A stretch of DNA of 64,000 nt from an uncultured Muribaculaceae bacterium (GTDB taxonomy: Bacteria; Bacteroidota; Bacteroidia; Bacteroidales; Muribaculaceae). Numbering within the stretch: the stretch's first letter is position 1; each line of letters begins with the position of its first letter. Location of the stretch: contig CAKUQQ010000002.1 in NCBI GenBank assembly GCA_934675575.1, forward strand, positions 62,001 through 126,000, read 5' to 3'. The position numbers and the translations under genes are program-made. The notes below the pieces were generated by a model. That model made no database searches. It saw only the letters and a program-made list of their open reading frames with translations, and was not told where the DNA came from. This document shows, in pieces, positions 15,397 through 24,654 of the stretch.

Positions 15397-15404
15397 CAAA
15401 AATA
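15397..15404 (-). promoter_or_regulatory. Promoter of the ECF sigma cassette 1 (-7 element)
   Basis: TATTTTTG on the minus strand, 39 bases upstream of the sigma start. No TTG is seen at the normal -33 distance; the region upstream is TTTTTTCCTTTCGACAT. Confidence 0.45.
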
Positions 15405-15583
15405 CTGCATTATGTCGAAAGGAAAAAATCACCACCCCTTTTCCCTCACCATTTCCCACACGATTTCCCCACCTCTCTACTTATACTAATATGCCCCCTA
15501 ATTTACAAATTAATAATGCATCCAATAAGCCGCTTGCCTCTTGAAACAATCACCTATTTTGGGAGTGGATATTTTAGGGGAAG

Positions 15584-15634
15584 GCAAATTTCGTGCGTTT
15601 TATTTGCAGTTAACACGCCCAATTCTTAACTTTA
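15584..15634 (+). promoter_or_regulatory. Promoter and inverted repeat upstream of the alcohol dehydrogenase
   Basis: TTTG (15603-15606) and TAACTTTA (15627-15634) are 20 bases apart. The -33 element lies inside an inverted repeat GCAAAT (15584-15589) / ATTTGC (15602-15607), a possible operator for the AraC-type regulator encoded downstream. The leader is about 115 bases and contains a further AAGGTT...AACCTT pair. Confidence 0.5.
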
Positions 15635-15755
15635 CCAAGAGGTTTGGATCGTGGATTTTGACTAATCGCCATAAGGTTAGCGCAAATAACCACTAAAGCC
15701 GAAACCTTTTAGAGTTAACGAACATTTTTAGCAACTATCATAAACTCGAACTGTT

Positions 15756-16928
15756 ATGAACGACATGAAATTCGGTTTGTTTATCCCCACGCATCTTGTT
15801 TTTGGCGTAGGCAAACTAAAAAACCTTTCTTCTCTTGAATTACCGGGCGAAAAAGCCCTTATTGTCATATCTTCAGGCAACTCCATGCGCAACCTTGGCT
15901 ATCTCGACATATTGCTTGAGCAACTCAAGGCTCTCAGCATAGAGAGTGTGGTTTTCGACAAGGTGCTGCCAAACCCAATCAAGGAACATGTGATGCAGGG
16001 TGCTGCAATCTGCCGCAACGAGGATTGCGACTTTGTAATTGGCCTCGGCGGCGGCAGCTCCATCGACACTGCCAAGGCAATAGCCGTTGCCGTGAATAAC
16101 GATGGCGACTACTGGGACTACATGCAGTGTGGCTCCGGCAAGAAAAAACCAATAGGCAAAGTGCTGCCCATTGTCGCAATACCCACAACTGCCGGCACTG
16201 GCACCGAAATTGACCCATACAGCGTGATTACTGACACCGAGAAAAAAGAGAAACTCAGCCTCGGCGACCCAAAGATGTTCCCCACGCTGTCGATAGTTGA
16301 CCCCTCACTCATGGTGTCTATTCCTGCCAAGCTCACCGCTTACCAAGGTCTTGACGCATTTTTCCATGCTGCCGAGGGCTACATCAATAGCCGTCTTGCC
16401 AACCCTCTGAGCGACATGTATGCCCTCGAAGCCATACGTTTACTCTACAAATACCTGCCAGTGGCCGTTAACGACGGCAACGACATAAAAGCGCGCACCA
16501 AGGTGGCATGGGCAAGTACCCTTGCCGGAATGGTTGAAAGCACCAGTAGCTGCATCAGCCAGCACATATTAGAAAAGACAATGAGCGCATTTTACCCCAA
16601 GTTGCCTCATGGCGCAGGCTTGATTGCCATATCAAAAGCTTATTTCCAAGCGTTTAAGAACGATGCCGTGAAACGTTACATGAAGATGGCGGAGAAAATG
16701 ACACAGCAGAAGAGCGCTCGCCCAAGCGACTTCATCGACGCTTTGGTCCAGCTGCAAAAGGCTTGCCACGTTGACAACATAAAACTGAGCGATTGGGGCA
16801 TAACTCCTGCCGACTTTGACGCTTTCACGCAAAACGCAATCGACACAGGCGGACACGCCTTCGGCAACGACCCACGCTTCCTCACCCGCGAAGAAATCAC
16901 GGCAATATACCAGCAGTCCTATAAATAG
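15756..16928 (+). CDS. Iron-containing alcohol dehydrogenase
   Basis: 390 residues; group III Fe-ADH fold. The N-terminal NAD(P)-binding half has the GGGSSIDTAKAIA motif (about 95-107) and IPTTAGTGTE (about 145-154). The C-terminal metal half has GLDAFFHAAEGY (Asp and His ligands, about 195-206), SQHILE (His) and LPHGAG (His), so all four expected metal ligands appear present. It oxidises an alcohol or reduces an aldehyde with NAD(P)(H); the substrate cannot be read from sequence. A plus-strand terminator separates it from the AraC-type gene, which may still regulate it. Confidence 0.92.
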   Translation: MNDMKFGLFIPTHLVFGVGKLKNLSSLELPGEKALIVISSGNSMRNLGYLDILLEQLKALSIESVVFDKVLPNPIKEHVMQGAAICRNEDCDFVIGLGGGSSIDTAKAIAVAVNNDGDYWDYMQCGSGKKKPIGKVLPIVAIPTTAGTGTEIDPYSVITDTEKKEKLSLGDPKMFPTLSIVDPSLMVSIPAKLTAYQGLDAFFHAAEGYINSRLANPLSDMYALEAIRLLYKYLPVAVNDGNDIKARTKVAWASTLAGMVESTSSCISQHILEKTMSAFYPKLPHGAGLIAISKAYFQAFKNDAVKRYMKMAEKMTQQKSARPSDFIDALVQLQKACHVDNIKLSDWGITPADFDAFTQNAIDTGGHAFGNDPRFLTREEITAIYQQSYK

Positions 16929-16943
16929 ACGCATTTATTTTGA

Positions 16944-16993
16944 GGGCAAGCGGCATTTTCAGCCCAAATGCCAAAAATGCCGCTTGTCTTTTT
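16944..16993 (+). terminator. Intrinsic terminator of the alcohol dehydrogenase gene
   Basis: GGCAAGCGGCATTTT pairs with AAAAATGCCGCTTGT and is followed by CTTTTT. Confidence 0.85.
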
Positions 16994-17069
16994 ATGTTTT
17001 CACTTAAATGACTGCACGAGTGAAGCTGAAAGGCACACAAAGTTCCGAATACACAAAAAACACTGCTAT

Positions 17070-17960
17070 ATGCCCAAATTGGAAGAATTAAACTTCAATG
17101 ACGTCACAAAAATCGGAGCCACCATCAACTATTATGATGACCAAGTGGCTTTTGCCGACAACATCACATCCATCCCTGAACTTGAAAATGTTTTCAAGCT
17201 CAACTTCATAGCCTTTGTCTTTTGCCTAAGCGGCACACTAAAACTAAAAATCAACGCCAAAGAATACTCCGTCGGGGAGCAATGTGCGCTTTTCATCAAC
17301 AGCCGCTCCATAATAAGCGACATACGTCACGAGGGCAACTTCAGCTGCAAGATTGTGGCCATGGCGTCTGAAAATGAATTCAGTTTCATAAACAAAAACT
17401 TGTTTGAAGCCGTTATGAGTCTGCAAAACGACCCTATAATAAAATTCTCGGCCGATGAAATAGCCCTTATGGTCAAATACTACGAGTTGACAATGTTCAA
17501 AATCACAAACACATCGCTGCGCACCAATCGCGAAGCCGTGATGCACATTTTGCAAGCATTTGCGCTCGACCTCATAGCGAGCATCAACAGCCACACTGCC
17601 GGCGACAATAACGATGCTATGATGCGGCAAGGCGACAAACTTTTCCGTGACTTTATGCTCATGCTGTCAAACAACATCAACAATCTGCGCAGTGTGCAAG
17701 CATTTGCCGACCGCTTGTGCGTATCGCCAAAGTATCTGACGAGCGTGTGCAATCAGCGGTCAAACAAAAGTGCCGGCGACCTCATAACCATGAGCTTCGT
17801 CAACCGCATAAAGCAACTTCTGCTTTACAGCGACATGACCGTAAAGGAGATTGCCAACAGTCTGAACTTCGAGAACTTATCGTTTTTCGGCAAATATGTC
17901 AAGAAACACTTGGGCGCATCACCCAACACGTTCCGCAAAATCAATGGTTATGGTTACTGA
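17070..17960 (+). CDS. AraC-family transcriptional regulator
   Basis: 296 residues from Met at 17070; the frame is open upstream but that part overlaps the terminator and lacks family features. The N-terminal half (about 1-165) is a cupin-like sensor region (FCLSGTLKLKINAKEYSVGEQCALFIN). The C-terminal half has two helix-turn-helix units (about 195-296): VQAFADRLCVSPKYLTSVCNQ and VKEIANSLNFENLSFFGKYVKKHLGASPNTFR. It lies between the alcohol dehydrogenase and aroA, and its end overlaps the aroA start by 11 bases, so both are read from one transcript. The ligand and targets are unknown; the adjacent dehydrogenase is the first candidate. Confidence 0.88.
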   Translation: MPKLEELNFNDVTKIGATINYYDDQVAFADNITSIPELENVFKLNFIAFVFCLSGTLKLKINAKEYSVGEQCALFINSRSIISDIRHEGNFSCKIVAMASENEFSFINKNLFEAVMSLQNDPIIKFSADEIALMVKYYELTMFKITNTSLRTNREAVMHILQAFALDLIASINSHTAGDNNDAMMRQGDKLFRDFMLMLSNNINNLRSVQAFADRLCVSPKYLTSVCNQRSNKSAGDLITMSFVNRIKQLLLYSDMTVKEIANSLNFENLSFFGKYVKKHLGASPNTFRKINGYGY

Positions 17961-19197
17961 GCAGTCCATTGCCATAGAAGCTCCGAAGCGCATCACGACC
18001 ACAGTGGCACTTCCTGCCTCCAAGAGCATAAGCAATCGTGCATTAATTATAAATGCACTCTCTCCAAACCCTTGCGCGCTGCAAAACCTATCCACAAGCG
18101 ACGACACTGCAACGCTTCAAAACGCCTTGGCACACACCAACACAGCAAACACAAACATAGGCGCAGCTGGCACGGCAATGCGTTTTCTCACAGCCTTTTT
18201 TGCAACCAAGCAAGGCCACACCGTAGAGCTTGACGGCAGCGAGCGCATGCGCATGCGCCCCATCAAGCCGCTGGTAGATGCCCTGCGTTTTCTTGGAGCA
18301 GACATAAGTTATTGCGGCAGAGAGGGCTTTCCGCCACTGCACATATCAGGCAAGCGGCTCACGCCGCGTCATTTATGCATTGACGGCAGTCTCAGCTCCC
18401 AATTCACATCGGCAATACTCATGATAGCCCCCATCATAGGCGACATGTGCATAAGCATCACAGGCAAGGCTCTTTCTCTGCCCTATATCGACATGACCCT
18501 TGCCATTATGCGCCAATTCGGCATAACAACCCAGCGCAGTGGACTCGACATAACCATCGACAAAGGCGACTATTGCCACAACGGCGATTTTGGGGTTGAA
18601 AGCGACTGGTCGGCCGCCTCTTACTGGTTTGCGATAAGCGCACTTTGCCCACAGTCGGCAATCAGTCTCACCGGCCTTAACAAGACAAGCGTGCAGGGTG
18701 ACTCTGAAATTCTCTCACATCTGGCGCAAATAGGGCTTCAAGCAACATGGCAAGCCGACGGCACTTTGCGTTTGAACCACAACGGCGACACTGCCGATTT
18801 CTTTGAAGCAGATTTTAGTGGCACACCCGACATAGCGCAGACGTTCATCGTCATGCTCTGCCTGCTTGGCATCAAATTCCGGCTTCATGGGCTTAGCAAT
18901 CTAAAAATCAAAGAAACAGACCGGCTCAACGCTATGGTAACAGAAATGGCAAAAATAGGATTCTCCCTCTCGGCCGACAGCGGCTCCATTGCCTGGCTCG
19001 GAGATAAATGCCAAGCCTCACAAGTTGCCCCCGTGTTCGACACCTACAAAGACCACCGCATGGCCATGTCTATGGCTCTGGCAGCTACACGGCTGGGCAA
19101 GGTCATAATCAACGAGCCATCAGTGGTAACGAAATCTTACCCCGACTTCTGGAACGACTTGGCTCAAGCCGGCTTCAAAATTACACCAGCAACATGA
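17950..19197 (+). CDS. aroA: 3-phosphoshikimate 1-carboxyvinyltransferase (EPSP synthase)
   Basis: About 415 residues from ATG at 17950 (ATG at 17944 is an alternative). It transfers enolpyruvate from PEP to shikimate-3-phosphate, the sixth step of the shikimate pathway. Visible motifs: LPASKSISNRALI (Lys and Ser for substrate phosphate), GAAGTAMRFL, RMRMRPIKPLVDAL, DGSLSSQFTSAILM, DWSAASYW, LKIKETDRLNAM (Lys-Glu) and TYKDHRMAMSMA. The sequence is of the divergent Bacteroidota type. The stop overlaps the start of the next gene (ATGA), continuing the operon towards porW. Confidence 0.95.
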   Translation: MVTEQSIAIEAPKRITTTVALPASKSISNRALIINALSPNPCALQNLSTSDDTATLQNALAHTNTANTNIGAAGTAMRFLTAFFATKQGHTVELDGSERMRMRPIKPLVDALRFLGADISYCGREGFPPLHISGKRLTPRHLCIDGSLSSQFTSAILMIAPIIGDMCISITGKALSLPYIDMTLAIMRQFGITTQRSGLDITIDKGDYCHNGDFGVESDWSAASYWFAISALCPQSAISLTGLNKTSVQGDSEILSHLAQIGLQATWQADGTLRLNHNGDTADFFEADFSGTPDIAQTFIVMLCLLGIKFRLHGLSNLKIKETDRLNAMVTEMAKIGFSLSADSGSIAWLGDKCQASQVAPVFDTYKDHRMAMSMALAATRLGKVIINEPSVVTKSYPDFWNDLAQAGFKITPAT

Positions 19198-19649
19198 AGC
19201 CAGCAATCATTTTAATCTGCATATTGTTTGGGTCGGGATTAGTGCTCTATATCTTCGACCGTCTGCAACACAACGCCGATGCCGACAGCGAAAATTCGCC
19301 AACAACAGCCAACGACGATAATGAGTGCACGGCCGACTGCTGTAGCCTCAACGAGGTGTGTCCCAGCGAAAAAATCCTGATGAGCATAGACAAAGAGCCA
19401 TTATATTTCAACGACGAAGAGCTCGACTCTTTCAAAGGGCGCACGCCCGACGCATACACCGACGACGAAATAGAGCTGTTTCGCGATGTGCTCTACACCC
19501 TGCGCCACGATGAGCTTCTCGCATGGCAGCAATCAGTGAAAAAACGCGGCATCACGCTGCCGACAACAATTCATGATGAGTTCATAATGCTCTATAATGA
19601 GGCCACGCCCACGCCACCCCATGCAATAAAAGGCAAAAACCAACGTTAA
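19194..19649 (+). CDS. Small membrane-anchored Cys-containing protein
   Basis: 151 residues from ATG at 19194, overlapping the aroA stop as ATGA; this start gives an N-terminal membrane helix (about 3-21, IILICILFGSGLVLYIF). After an Asn/Asp-rich linker there is a small cysteine cluster (ECTADCCSLNEVC), then a predicted helical region with LYFNDEELDSFKGR, AYTDDEIELFRDVLYTL and WQQSVKKRGITLP. The same pattern occurs in uncharacterised Bacteroidales proteins encoded near aroA, some labelled phospholipase without good basis. It probably faces the periplasm. It sits 21 bases upstream of porW, so a link to T9SS is possible but unproven. Confidence 0.72.
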   Translation: MKPAIILICILFGSGLVLYIFDRLQHNADADSENSPTTANDDNECTADCCSLNEVCPSEKILMSIDKEPLYFNDEELDSFKGRTPDAYTDDEIELFRDVLYTLRHDELLAWQQSVKKRGITLPTTIHDEFIMLYNEATPTPPHAIKGKNQR

Positions 19650-19670
19650 TTCAAGAGATACATTGTGCAG

Positions 19671-22600
19671 ATGAAGAAATTTGGGCATTATTCACCATTG
19701 CTGCTGATTGCAGTTGCTGTGATTCTCTCGGCGTGCAGCGCCAAGAAAAACACGGCAGGCTCACGTTTTTGGCAAGCGTTCAACACTCGCTACAACGTGT
19801 ACTACAATGGAATAACGCACTACAACGAACAAATCAAGAAACTTGAGGGCGAATATGAGGACGACTACTCACAACGTTTGTTCATTCACCCTGCCGAAGC
19901 CTATTCAAATCCCAAAGCGCCACAACCATCTACAAACTTCAACCGCACAATCGAGAAAATGCAGAAAGCAATTTCTCTACACTCCATCAAAAAGAAACCC
20001 AAGCGCAAAAACGGCAAAGGCAACGACCCTAAGTATAAAGAGTGGTTAAAACGTGACGAATACAACCCATTTTTGCACAACGCATGGTATCTTATGGGCA
20101 AGGCCCAATATATGAAAGGCGACTTCCTCAGCTCCGCTGCCACGTTCCACTACATTGCCAGGCATTTCTCATGGAAACCCGACCTCGTGGCAGAGGCGCA
20201 AGTGTGGGAAGTGCTGAGCTACTGTGCTATGGGGTGGACCACCGAGGCCGACAACGTGCTTGCCCACATACACCTCGACAAGATTGACAACAAACGCATA
20301 CGCTCACTCGGCAACCTCGCCTTTGCCGACTATTTCATTAAAGACAAGGAGTTTGCCAAGGCAATACCTTATCTTGCCATAGCCGCCAAAAACAGCAAAG
20401 GAGCACAAAAGGTGCGACTCAACTTCTTGCTCGGCCAACTATATGAGGACAACAATCAGAAGGACCTTGCATATCAAGCATTCAAAAAGGCAGGCAGCAG
20501 CAACAGCTCTTCTTATCGCACAAAATTCAACGCACGCATAAAGCAAAGTGCGGTGTATAGCGGCAGCAATATCAACAGCGAGGTGAAGTCGCTGCGCACA
20601 CTCGCGCGCTTTGACCGCAACAAGGAATATCTTGACCAAATATACTATGCGATAGGCAACCTATATCTCACTAAGCAAGACACGGTTCACGCTGTGGAGA
20701 GCTATGTGATGGCTGCAAAAAAAAGCACTCGCAACGGCATCGACAAGGCCATAAGCCAGCTCACACTTGGCGGAATTTATTTCAATCAGCACAAATACGA
20801 CTTGGCACAACCGTGCTACGCCGAAGCAATCCCTGTAATCAACGAGGATTATCCAAATTACAAGCTGCTGAAAAAGCGCAGCGACGTGCTCGACGAGCTT
20901 GCCGTGTATTCGCAAAACGTAACGCTGCAAGACTCACTGCTGCGGCTCTCAGCCATGACTCTCGACCAGCAAAAAGCTGTGATAAAAAAAATCATCGACG
21001 AGCTGAAGAAAAAAGAGAAAGAAGATGCTGAGAATGCCGCACGCGAGGACTACCTTGCCAAGCAAAACTCAAAAGGCAACCAGCTCAGCAACAAGAACAA
21101 CAGCAAAGCGCCAACAGCTTTTCAGATAAACAACGACAAATCTTGGTATTTCTATAACACTGCCACCAAAAATGCCGGACGCACGGCGTTCCAGCAGCTT
21201 TGGGGCAACCGAAAACTTGAGGACGACTGGCGCCGGCGCAACAAGGCTTCTTACTCAACTGGCGACGAGAGCAACAATGAAGAAACGGCTCAAGGCGAAG
21301 CTCCACAAGACTCCAAGACACAGGACAACGACACAACCAAGGTTGACAAAAAAGCGCAACAACGCTCCGAAGACCCGCACTACGAAGAATATTATCTGAA
21401 GCAAATACCCAAGACCGACGAGGAGAAGAAAAACTCCAACGACGTGATTCAAGAGGGTCTGTACAACATGGGCATCATACTCAAAGACAAAATGGAGGAC
21501 TATGATGCCGCCGCAGCCGAATTCAACGAGCTGCTCAAACGCTACCCCGACAACATCTATCGTCTCGACACCTACTACAACATGTATCTCATGTATATGC
21601 GCAGCAAGGACTACGCTAAGGCCGAGACGTTCCGACAGCTCATACTGACCAACTTTGCCGATTCGAAGTATGGCCAGGCCATGACCGACCCCAACTATAT
21701 GGAGAACTTGAAAAACATGACCAACGAGCAGGAGGAAATGTATGCCAAGGCTTATCAGGACTATCTTGACAACAACAACGAGGCTGTGCATCAAGCCTAC
21801 GCCACTATGATGAAGAAATATCCGCTGTCGAAAATCATGCCTAAATTCATGTTTATCGACGCGCTTGCCTATGTGACGCAGAAAGACTACGACCACTTCA
21901 AGTCAACACTAAAAGACTTGCTGAAGCGTTATCCCGAAACCGACATCACACCCACGGCATCATCTATCGTGAAGCAGCTCAACCAGGGCCGCAAGCCCAA
22001 CAGCGGAGCCGTTAACGCACGTGGCATGCTGTGGACAATGCGCCTCGGCAACGACTCCACGCCACAAGACATAGAGAAGCATTTCACACCGTTCAAGGAA
22101 GAACTTGACAAACCGCAGCTGTTCTTGCTTGTGTATTCGGTTGACTCCGTGTCGCCCAACCAACTGCTTTATGAGGTGGCAAAGCACAACTTCTCCACAT
22201 TCAAGGTCAAGGACTATGATTTGGAGCAGATGACGTTTGGCGAACTCGGACTTCTTGCCGTGAAAGGCTTTGCCAACTACGACGAGGTGGCACACTACCG
22301 CACCGTGTTTGAACAGGACAAGAGCCTCAACATTCCGGCAGGCACACATCAAGTGCTAATAAGCGAAGGAAACTTTAATCTGCTGCTCAACGAGGGTCGC
22401 TCTTTCGCCGAATATTTCCAATATCTCGACACTCTCAACACCAAGAAAGTGGAAAGTCAAGTGCCAGCCACCGCCACCGACGACGCACAAAAAGCCAAAC
22501 CAAAAGCCAACGGCAAGAAGGCTGAAAAGACTGCCACTAAGAGCGTGAAAAAGGGCAAACCAGAGGCAGCGGCACAAAAACCACAAAAAGAGGAAAAAAA

Positions 22601-23381
22601 CACGGCAAAACCGGCAGTTGCCAAGCCAGACTCTGCCAAAGAGCAGCCAAGCAAAGCTACAAGCAAGCCGTCTGCCCAGCCGCAAAAAGAGGAAGCCAAG
22701 CCAACAGCAGAAGCTGACGAAACGACGAAAAAGCCACAACCAGACGTTGCGGCAAAGGCCGACAGTGCCCCTGCCAAGAATGAGGACAGCGAACAGAAAG
22801 CGGAGCAGAGCCGCGATGAAAAGGACAACGCAAAAGAACAGGTAAAACTTGAAAAGCAGAAACAAAAAGAAGAAAAAGAACGCTTGAAGCAAGCCGAAAA
22901 CGAGCGCAAGCAGCTTGAAAAACAAAAGAAAGACGAAGAAAAGCGTCAGCAAGACTCCATAAAGCAAGCTCAAAAAGACAAGGACAACGCCCTGAAGTTG
23001 GCTCAGAAGCAGCATAACGACTCTATAAAGAACGCTCAAAAGCAACAAAAAGACGCTATAAAGCAAAAGCAGAAAGAAAGAGAGCAACAGGCAAAGCAAA
23101 AAGAAGAGCAACGCAAGCAGCAGCTCAAAGAGCGCGAGCAGCAACGCAAACTCAAGATTGAGGAGCGCAAGCAGCGTGCCAAAGAGCAGGAGCAAAAGCG
23201 CAAAGACGCCCAAAAGAAGCGCAAAGAAGAGGCCGATGCCAGAAAAAAGGCACAAAAGGAGAAGCAAGAAGAGCGCGAGCAGCAACGCAAGGAGAAGGCG
23301 AGCGGAAAATCAAACAAGAAGGCTGACTCCAACAGTGCCGCCGATGGCCACTCTGTGCGCGACCGCAAGCCCAAAAAGTAA
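19671..23381 (+). CDS. porW: T9SS lipoprotein PorW/SprE with long charged tail
   Basis: 1236 residues from ATG at 19671 (GTG two codons earlier is less likely). A lipoprotein signal ends at Cys22 (VILSAC). The mature N-terminus FWQAFNTRYNVYYNG is the family signature. Tetratricopeptide-like repeats follow in about 130-440 (AWYLMGKAQYMKGDFLSSAATFHYIA, YYAIGNLYLTKQDTVHAVESYVMAA) and again in about 590-760 (LYNMGIILKDKMEDYDAAAAEFNELLKRYPD). PorW/SprE connects the T9SS trans-envelope complex and is needed for secretion or gliding. Residues about 925-1236 are a Lys/Glu/Gln/Arg-rich tail, first Ala/Pro/Lys-rich, then a long probable coiled coil, well beyond the usual length of the family. Cotranscribed with aroA and the small anchored gene. 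Confidence 0.88.
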   Translation: MKKFGHYSPLLLIAVAVILSACSAKKNTAGSRFWQAFNTRYNVYYNGITHYNEQIKKLEGEYEDDYSQRLFIHPAEAYSNPKAPQPSTNFNRTIEKMQKAISLHSIKKKPKRKNGKGNDPKYKEWLKRDEYNPFLHNAWYLMGKAQYMKGDFLSSAATFHYIARHFSWKPDLVAEAQVWEVLSYCAMGWTTEADNVLAHIHLDKIDNKRIRSLGNLAFADYFIKDKEFAKAIPYLAIAAKNSKGAQKVRLNFLLGQLYEDNNQKDLAYQAFKKAGSSNSSSYRTKFNARIKQSAVYSGSNINSEVKSLRTLARFDRNKEYLDQIYYAIGNLYLTKQDTVHAVESYVMAAKKSTRNGIDKAISQLTLGGIYFNQHKYDLAQPCYAEAIPVINEDYPNYKLLKKRSDVLDELAVYSQNVTLQDSLLRLSAMTLDQQKAVIKKIIDELKKKEKEDAENAAREDYLAKQNSKGNQLSNKNNSKAPTAFQINNDKSWYFYNTATKNAGRTAFQQLWGNRKLEDDWRRRNKASYSTGDESNNEETAQGEAPQDSKTQDNDTTKVDKKAQQRSEDPHYEEYYLKQIPKTDEEKKNSNDVIQEGLYNMGIILKDKMEDYDAAAAEFNELLKRYPDNIYRLDTYYNMYLMYMRSKDYAKAETFRQLILTNFADSKYGQAMTDPNYMENLKNMTNEQEEMYAKAYQDYLDNNNEAVHQAYATMMKKYPLSKIMPKFMFIDALAYVTQKDYDHFKSTLKDLLKRYPETDITPTASSIVKQLNQGRKPNSGAVNARGMLWTMRLGNDSTPQDIEKHFTPFKEELDKPQLFLLVYSVDSVSPNQLLYEVAKHNFSTFKVKDYDLEQMTFGELGLLAVKGFANYDEVAHYRTVFEQDKSLNIPAGTHQVLISEGNFNLLLNEGRSFAEYFQYLDTLNTKKVESQVPATATDDAQKAKPKANGKKAEKTATKSVKKGKPEAAAQKPQKEEKNTAKPAVAKPDSAKEQPSKATSKPSAQPQKEEAKPTAEADETTKKPQPDVAAKADSAPAKNEDSEQKAEQSRDEKDNAKEQVKLEKQKQKEEKERLKQAENERKQLEKQKKDEEKRQQDSIKQAQKDKDNALKLAQKQHNDSIKNAQKQQKDAIKQKQKEREQQAKQKEEQRKQQLKEREQQRKLKIEERKQRAKEQEQKRKDAQKKRKEEADARKKAQKEKQEEREQQRKEKASGKSNKKADSNSAADGHSVRDRKPKK

Positions 23382-23402
23382 ACAATCCTCCGACAACCCT
23401 TT

Positions 23403-23831
23403 ATGCCAACTGACTGCACCACATATAAATCTAAAATCAACGTCACACTGCTAATTTTTGTGACACTATGCCTTGTGGTTTTGCCTGTGCTACCACTACT
23501 GATAGGCTCCGCCACAGCAAGTGAGATGTGGTTTATTGCCATTTATTGCCCACTTGCCATTGCCTTTGAGGCATACTTATACACAAGCACCTACTACACC
23601 ATAGGCAGTGACACACTCACAGTGAAAAGCATATTGCTTTGCGAGAAAATAAACATAAACGACATAACCAAGATTTCGCACACACGCACTTGGCTAAGTG
23701 CCCCTGCCCTGTCACTCAACCGCATAGAGTTGCGCTACAATCGAGGCCACGCCATAGTGATTTCTCCCCGCAACGAATCCTGCTTCATCTCTCAACTCCG
23801 CACAATCAACCCCTCCATCGAAATCCAATAA
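23403..23831 (+). CDS. PH-domain-like membrane protein
   Basis: 142 residues. Two membrane helices (about 13-36 and 43-60) are followed by a small beta domain of the bacterial PH type (YYTIGSDTLTVKSILLCEKININDITKISHT, LSLNRIELRYNRGHAIVISPRNESCFISQLRTINP). Such proteins are small inner-membrane proteins of unknown role. It starts 21 bases after porW and is probably the last gene of that operon. Confidence 0.75.
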   Translation: MPTDCTTYKSKINVTLLIFVTLCLVVLPVLPLLIGSATASEMWFIAIYCPLAIAFEAYLYTSTYYTIGSDTLTVKSILLCEKININDITKISHTRTWLSAPALSLNRIELRYNRGHAIVISPRNESCFISQLRTINPSIEIQ

Positions 23832-23901
23832 ACAACCCCTCAACACTAAAAATAGGTAGGCGGCGTGGGGATTTGGGGTGCAAATTCACCACAAATGAGG
23901 A

Positions 23902-23932
23902 TTGTGGGCATGTCAATTCATAACTACCTTTG
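23902..23932 (+). promoter_or_regulatory. Promoter of flavodoxin
   Basis: TTG (23902-23904) and TACCTTTG (23925-23932), 20 bases apart, 38 bases upstream of the start codon. Confidence 0.7.
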
Positions 23933-23970
23933 CACAAAGTAATTAAGTTTAACTCAAAACATTGGAAAAC

Positions 23971-24465
23971 ATGAGACCTACAATCGTAATTTACGGCTCG
24001 TCAACTGGCACTTGCCAGAGCATTGCACAACGCATTGCCGACAAACTTGGTGTTGAAACCATAGATGCCGCCAACCTCACAGAATCTATCATCAGCAGTC
24101 ACGACAACCTCATTATAGGCACATCGACATGGGGTGCTGGCGACATGCAAGACGACTGGTATGACGCGGTGAAGACTTTGCAAAACAGCAACCTCGCTGG
24201 CAAAACGATAGCTTTGTTTGGTTGCGGCGACAGCGCCTCTTTCCCCGACACTTTTGTGAGTGGCATGGGTGAGCTTTATGACGCACTCAAAGATAGCGGA
24301 GCAACCTTTGTGGGTGCTGTGCCTGCTGACGGTTACACCTATGACGACTCCACAGCGGTGACCGACGGCAAGTTTGTGGGACTTGCTCTCGACGAAGTCA
24401 ACGAAGCCGACAAAACCGATGAGCGCATAGCAGCGTGGATTGCCGAAATACAGCCATGCCTGTAA
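23971..24465 (+). CDS. fldA: Flavodoxin
   Basis: 164 residues from ATG at 23971; a TTG three codons earlier is rejected because the family begins directly with the first strand (TIVIYGSSTG). FMN phosphate loop: SSTGTCQSIA (about 8-17); isoalloxazine-contacting loops: TSTWGAGDMQDDW and GCGDSASFPDTF. The extra strand near 115-145 (VGAVPADGYTYDDS) makes it a long-chain flavodoxin. It is a small cytoplasmic one-electron carrier that can replace ferredoxin when iron is short. It has its own promoter and terminator. Confidence 0.95.
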   Translation: MRPTIVIYGSSTGTCQSIAQRIADKLGVETIDAANLTESIISSHDNLIIGTSTWGAGDMQDDWYDAVKTLQNSNLAGKTIALFGCGDSASFPDTFVSGMGELYDALKDSGATFVGAVPADGYTYDDSTAVTDGKFVGLALDEVNEADKTDERIAAWIAEIQPCL

Positions 24466-24508
24466 CTTGTAATGTGTGAGGCAATGCCGTCACTAAAAAC
24501 CAAAGCAC

Positions 24509-24549
24509 AAAGGCCGGAACTCCACTATGTGAGTTTTCGGCCTTTATTT
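24509..24549 (+). terminator. Intrinsic terminator of flavodoxin
   Basis: AAAGGCCG-AACTC pairs with GAGTT-CGGCCTTT and is followed by ATTTCG. It lies about 45 bases after the stop. Confidence 0.75.
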
Positions 24550-24624
24550 CGCAGCGATTAAAACCATCATGGCGCACTATCCTATGCTAACAAATCCACA
24601 TTTCTGTTTTCACACTAATTTTTG

Positions 24625-24632
24625 TATATTTG
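24625..24632 (+). promoter_or_regulatory. Promoter of porX (-7 element)
   Basis: TATATTTG, 22 bases upstream of the chosen porX start. A TTTCTG at 24601-24606 is a weak -33 element. This also argues against the upstream ATG at 24622. Confidence 0.55.
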
Positions 24633-24654
24633 CCTTAATAGAAAATTGACAGTT

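Noticed and set aside
22356..23285. 309-codon minus-strand, Leu/Phe-rich frame that looks like a membrane protein
   Set aside because: It is the antisense of the Lys/Glu/Gln-rich PorW tail; AAG/GAA/CAG codons read backwards give Leu and Phe.
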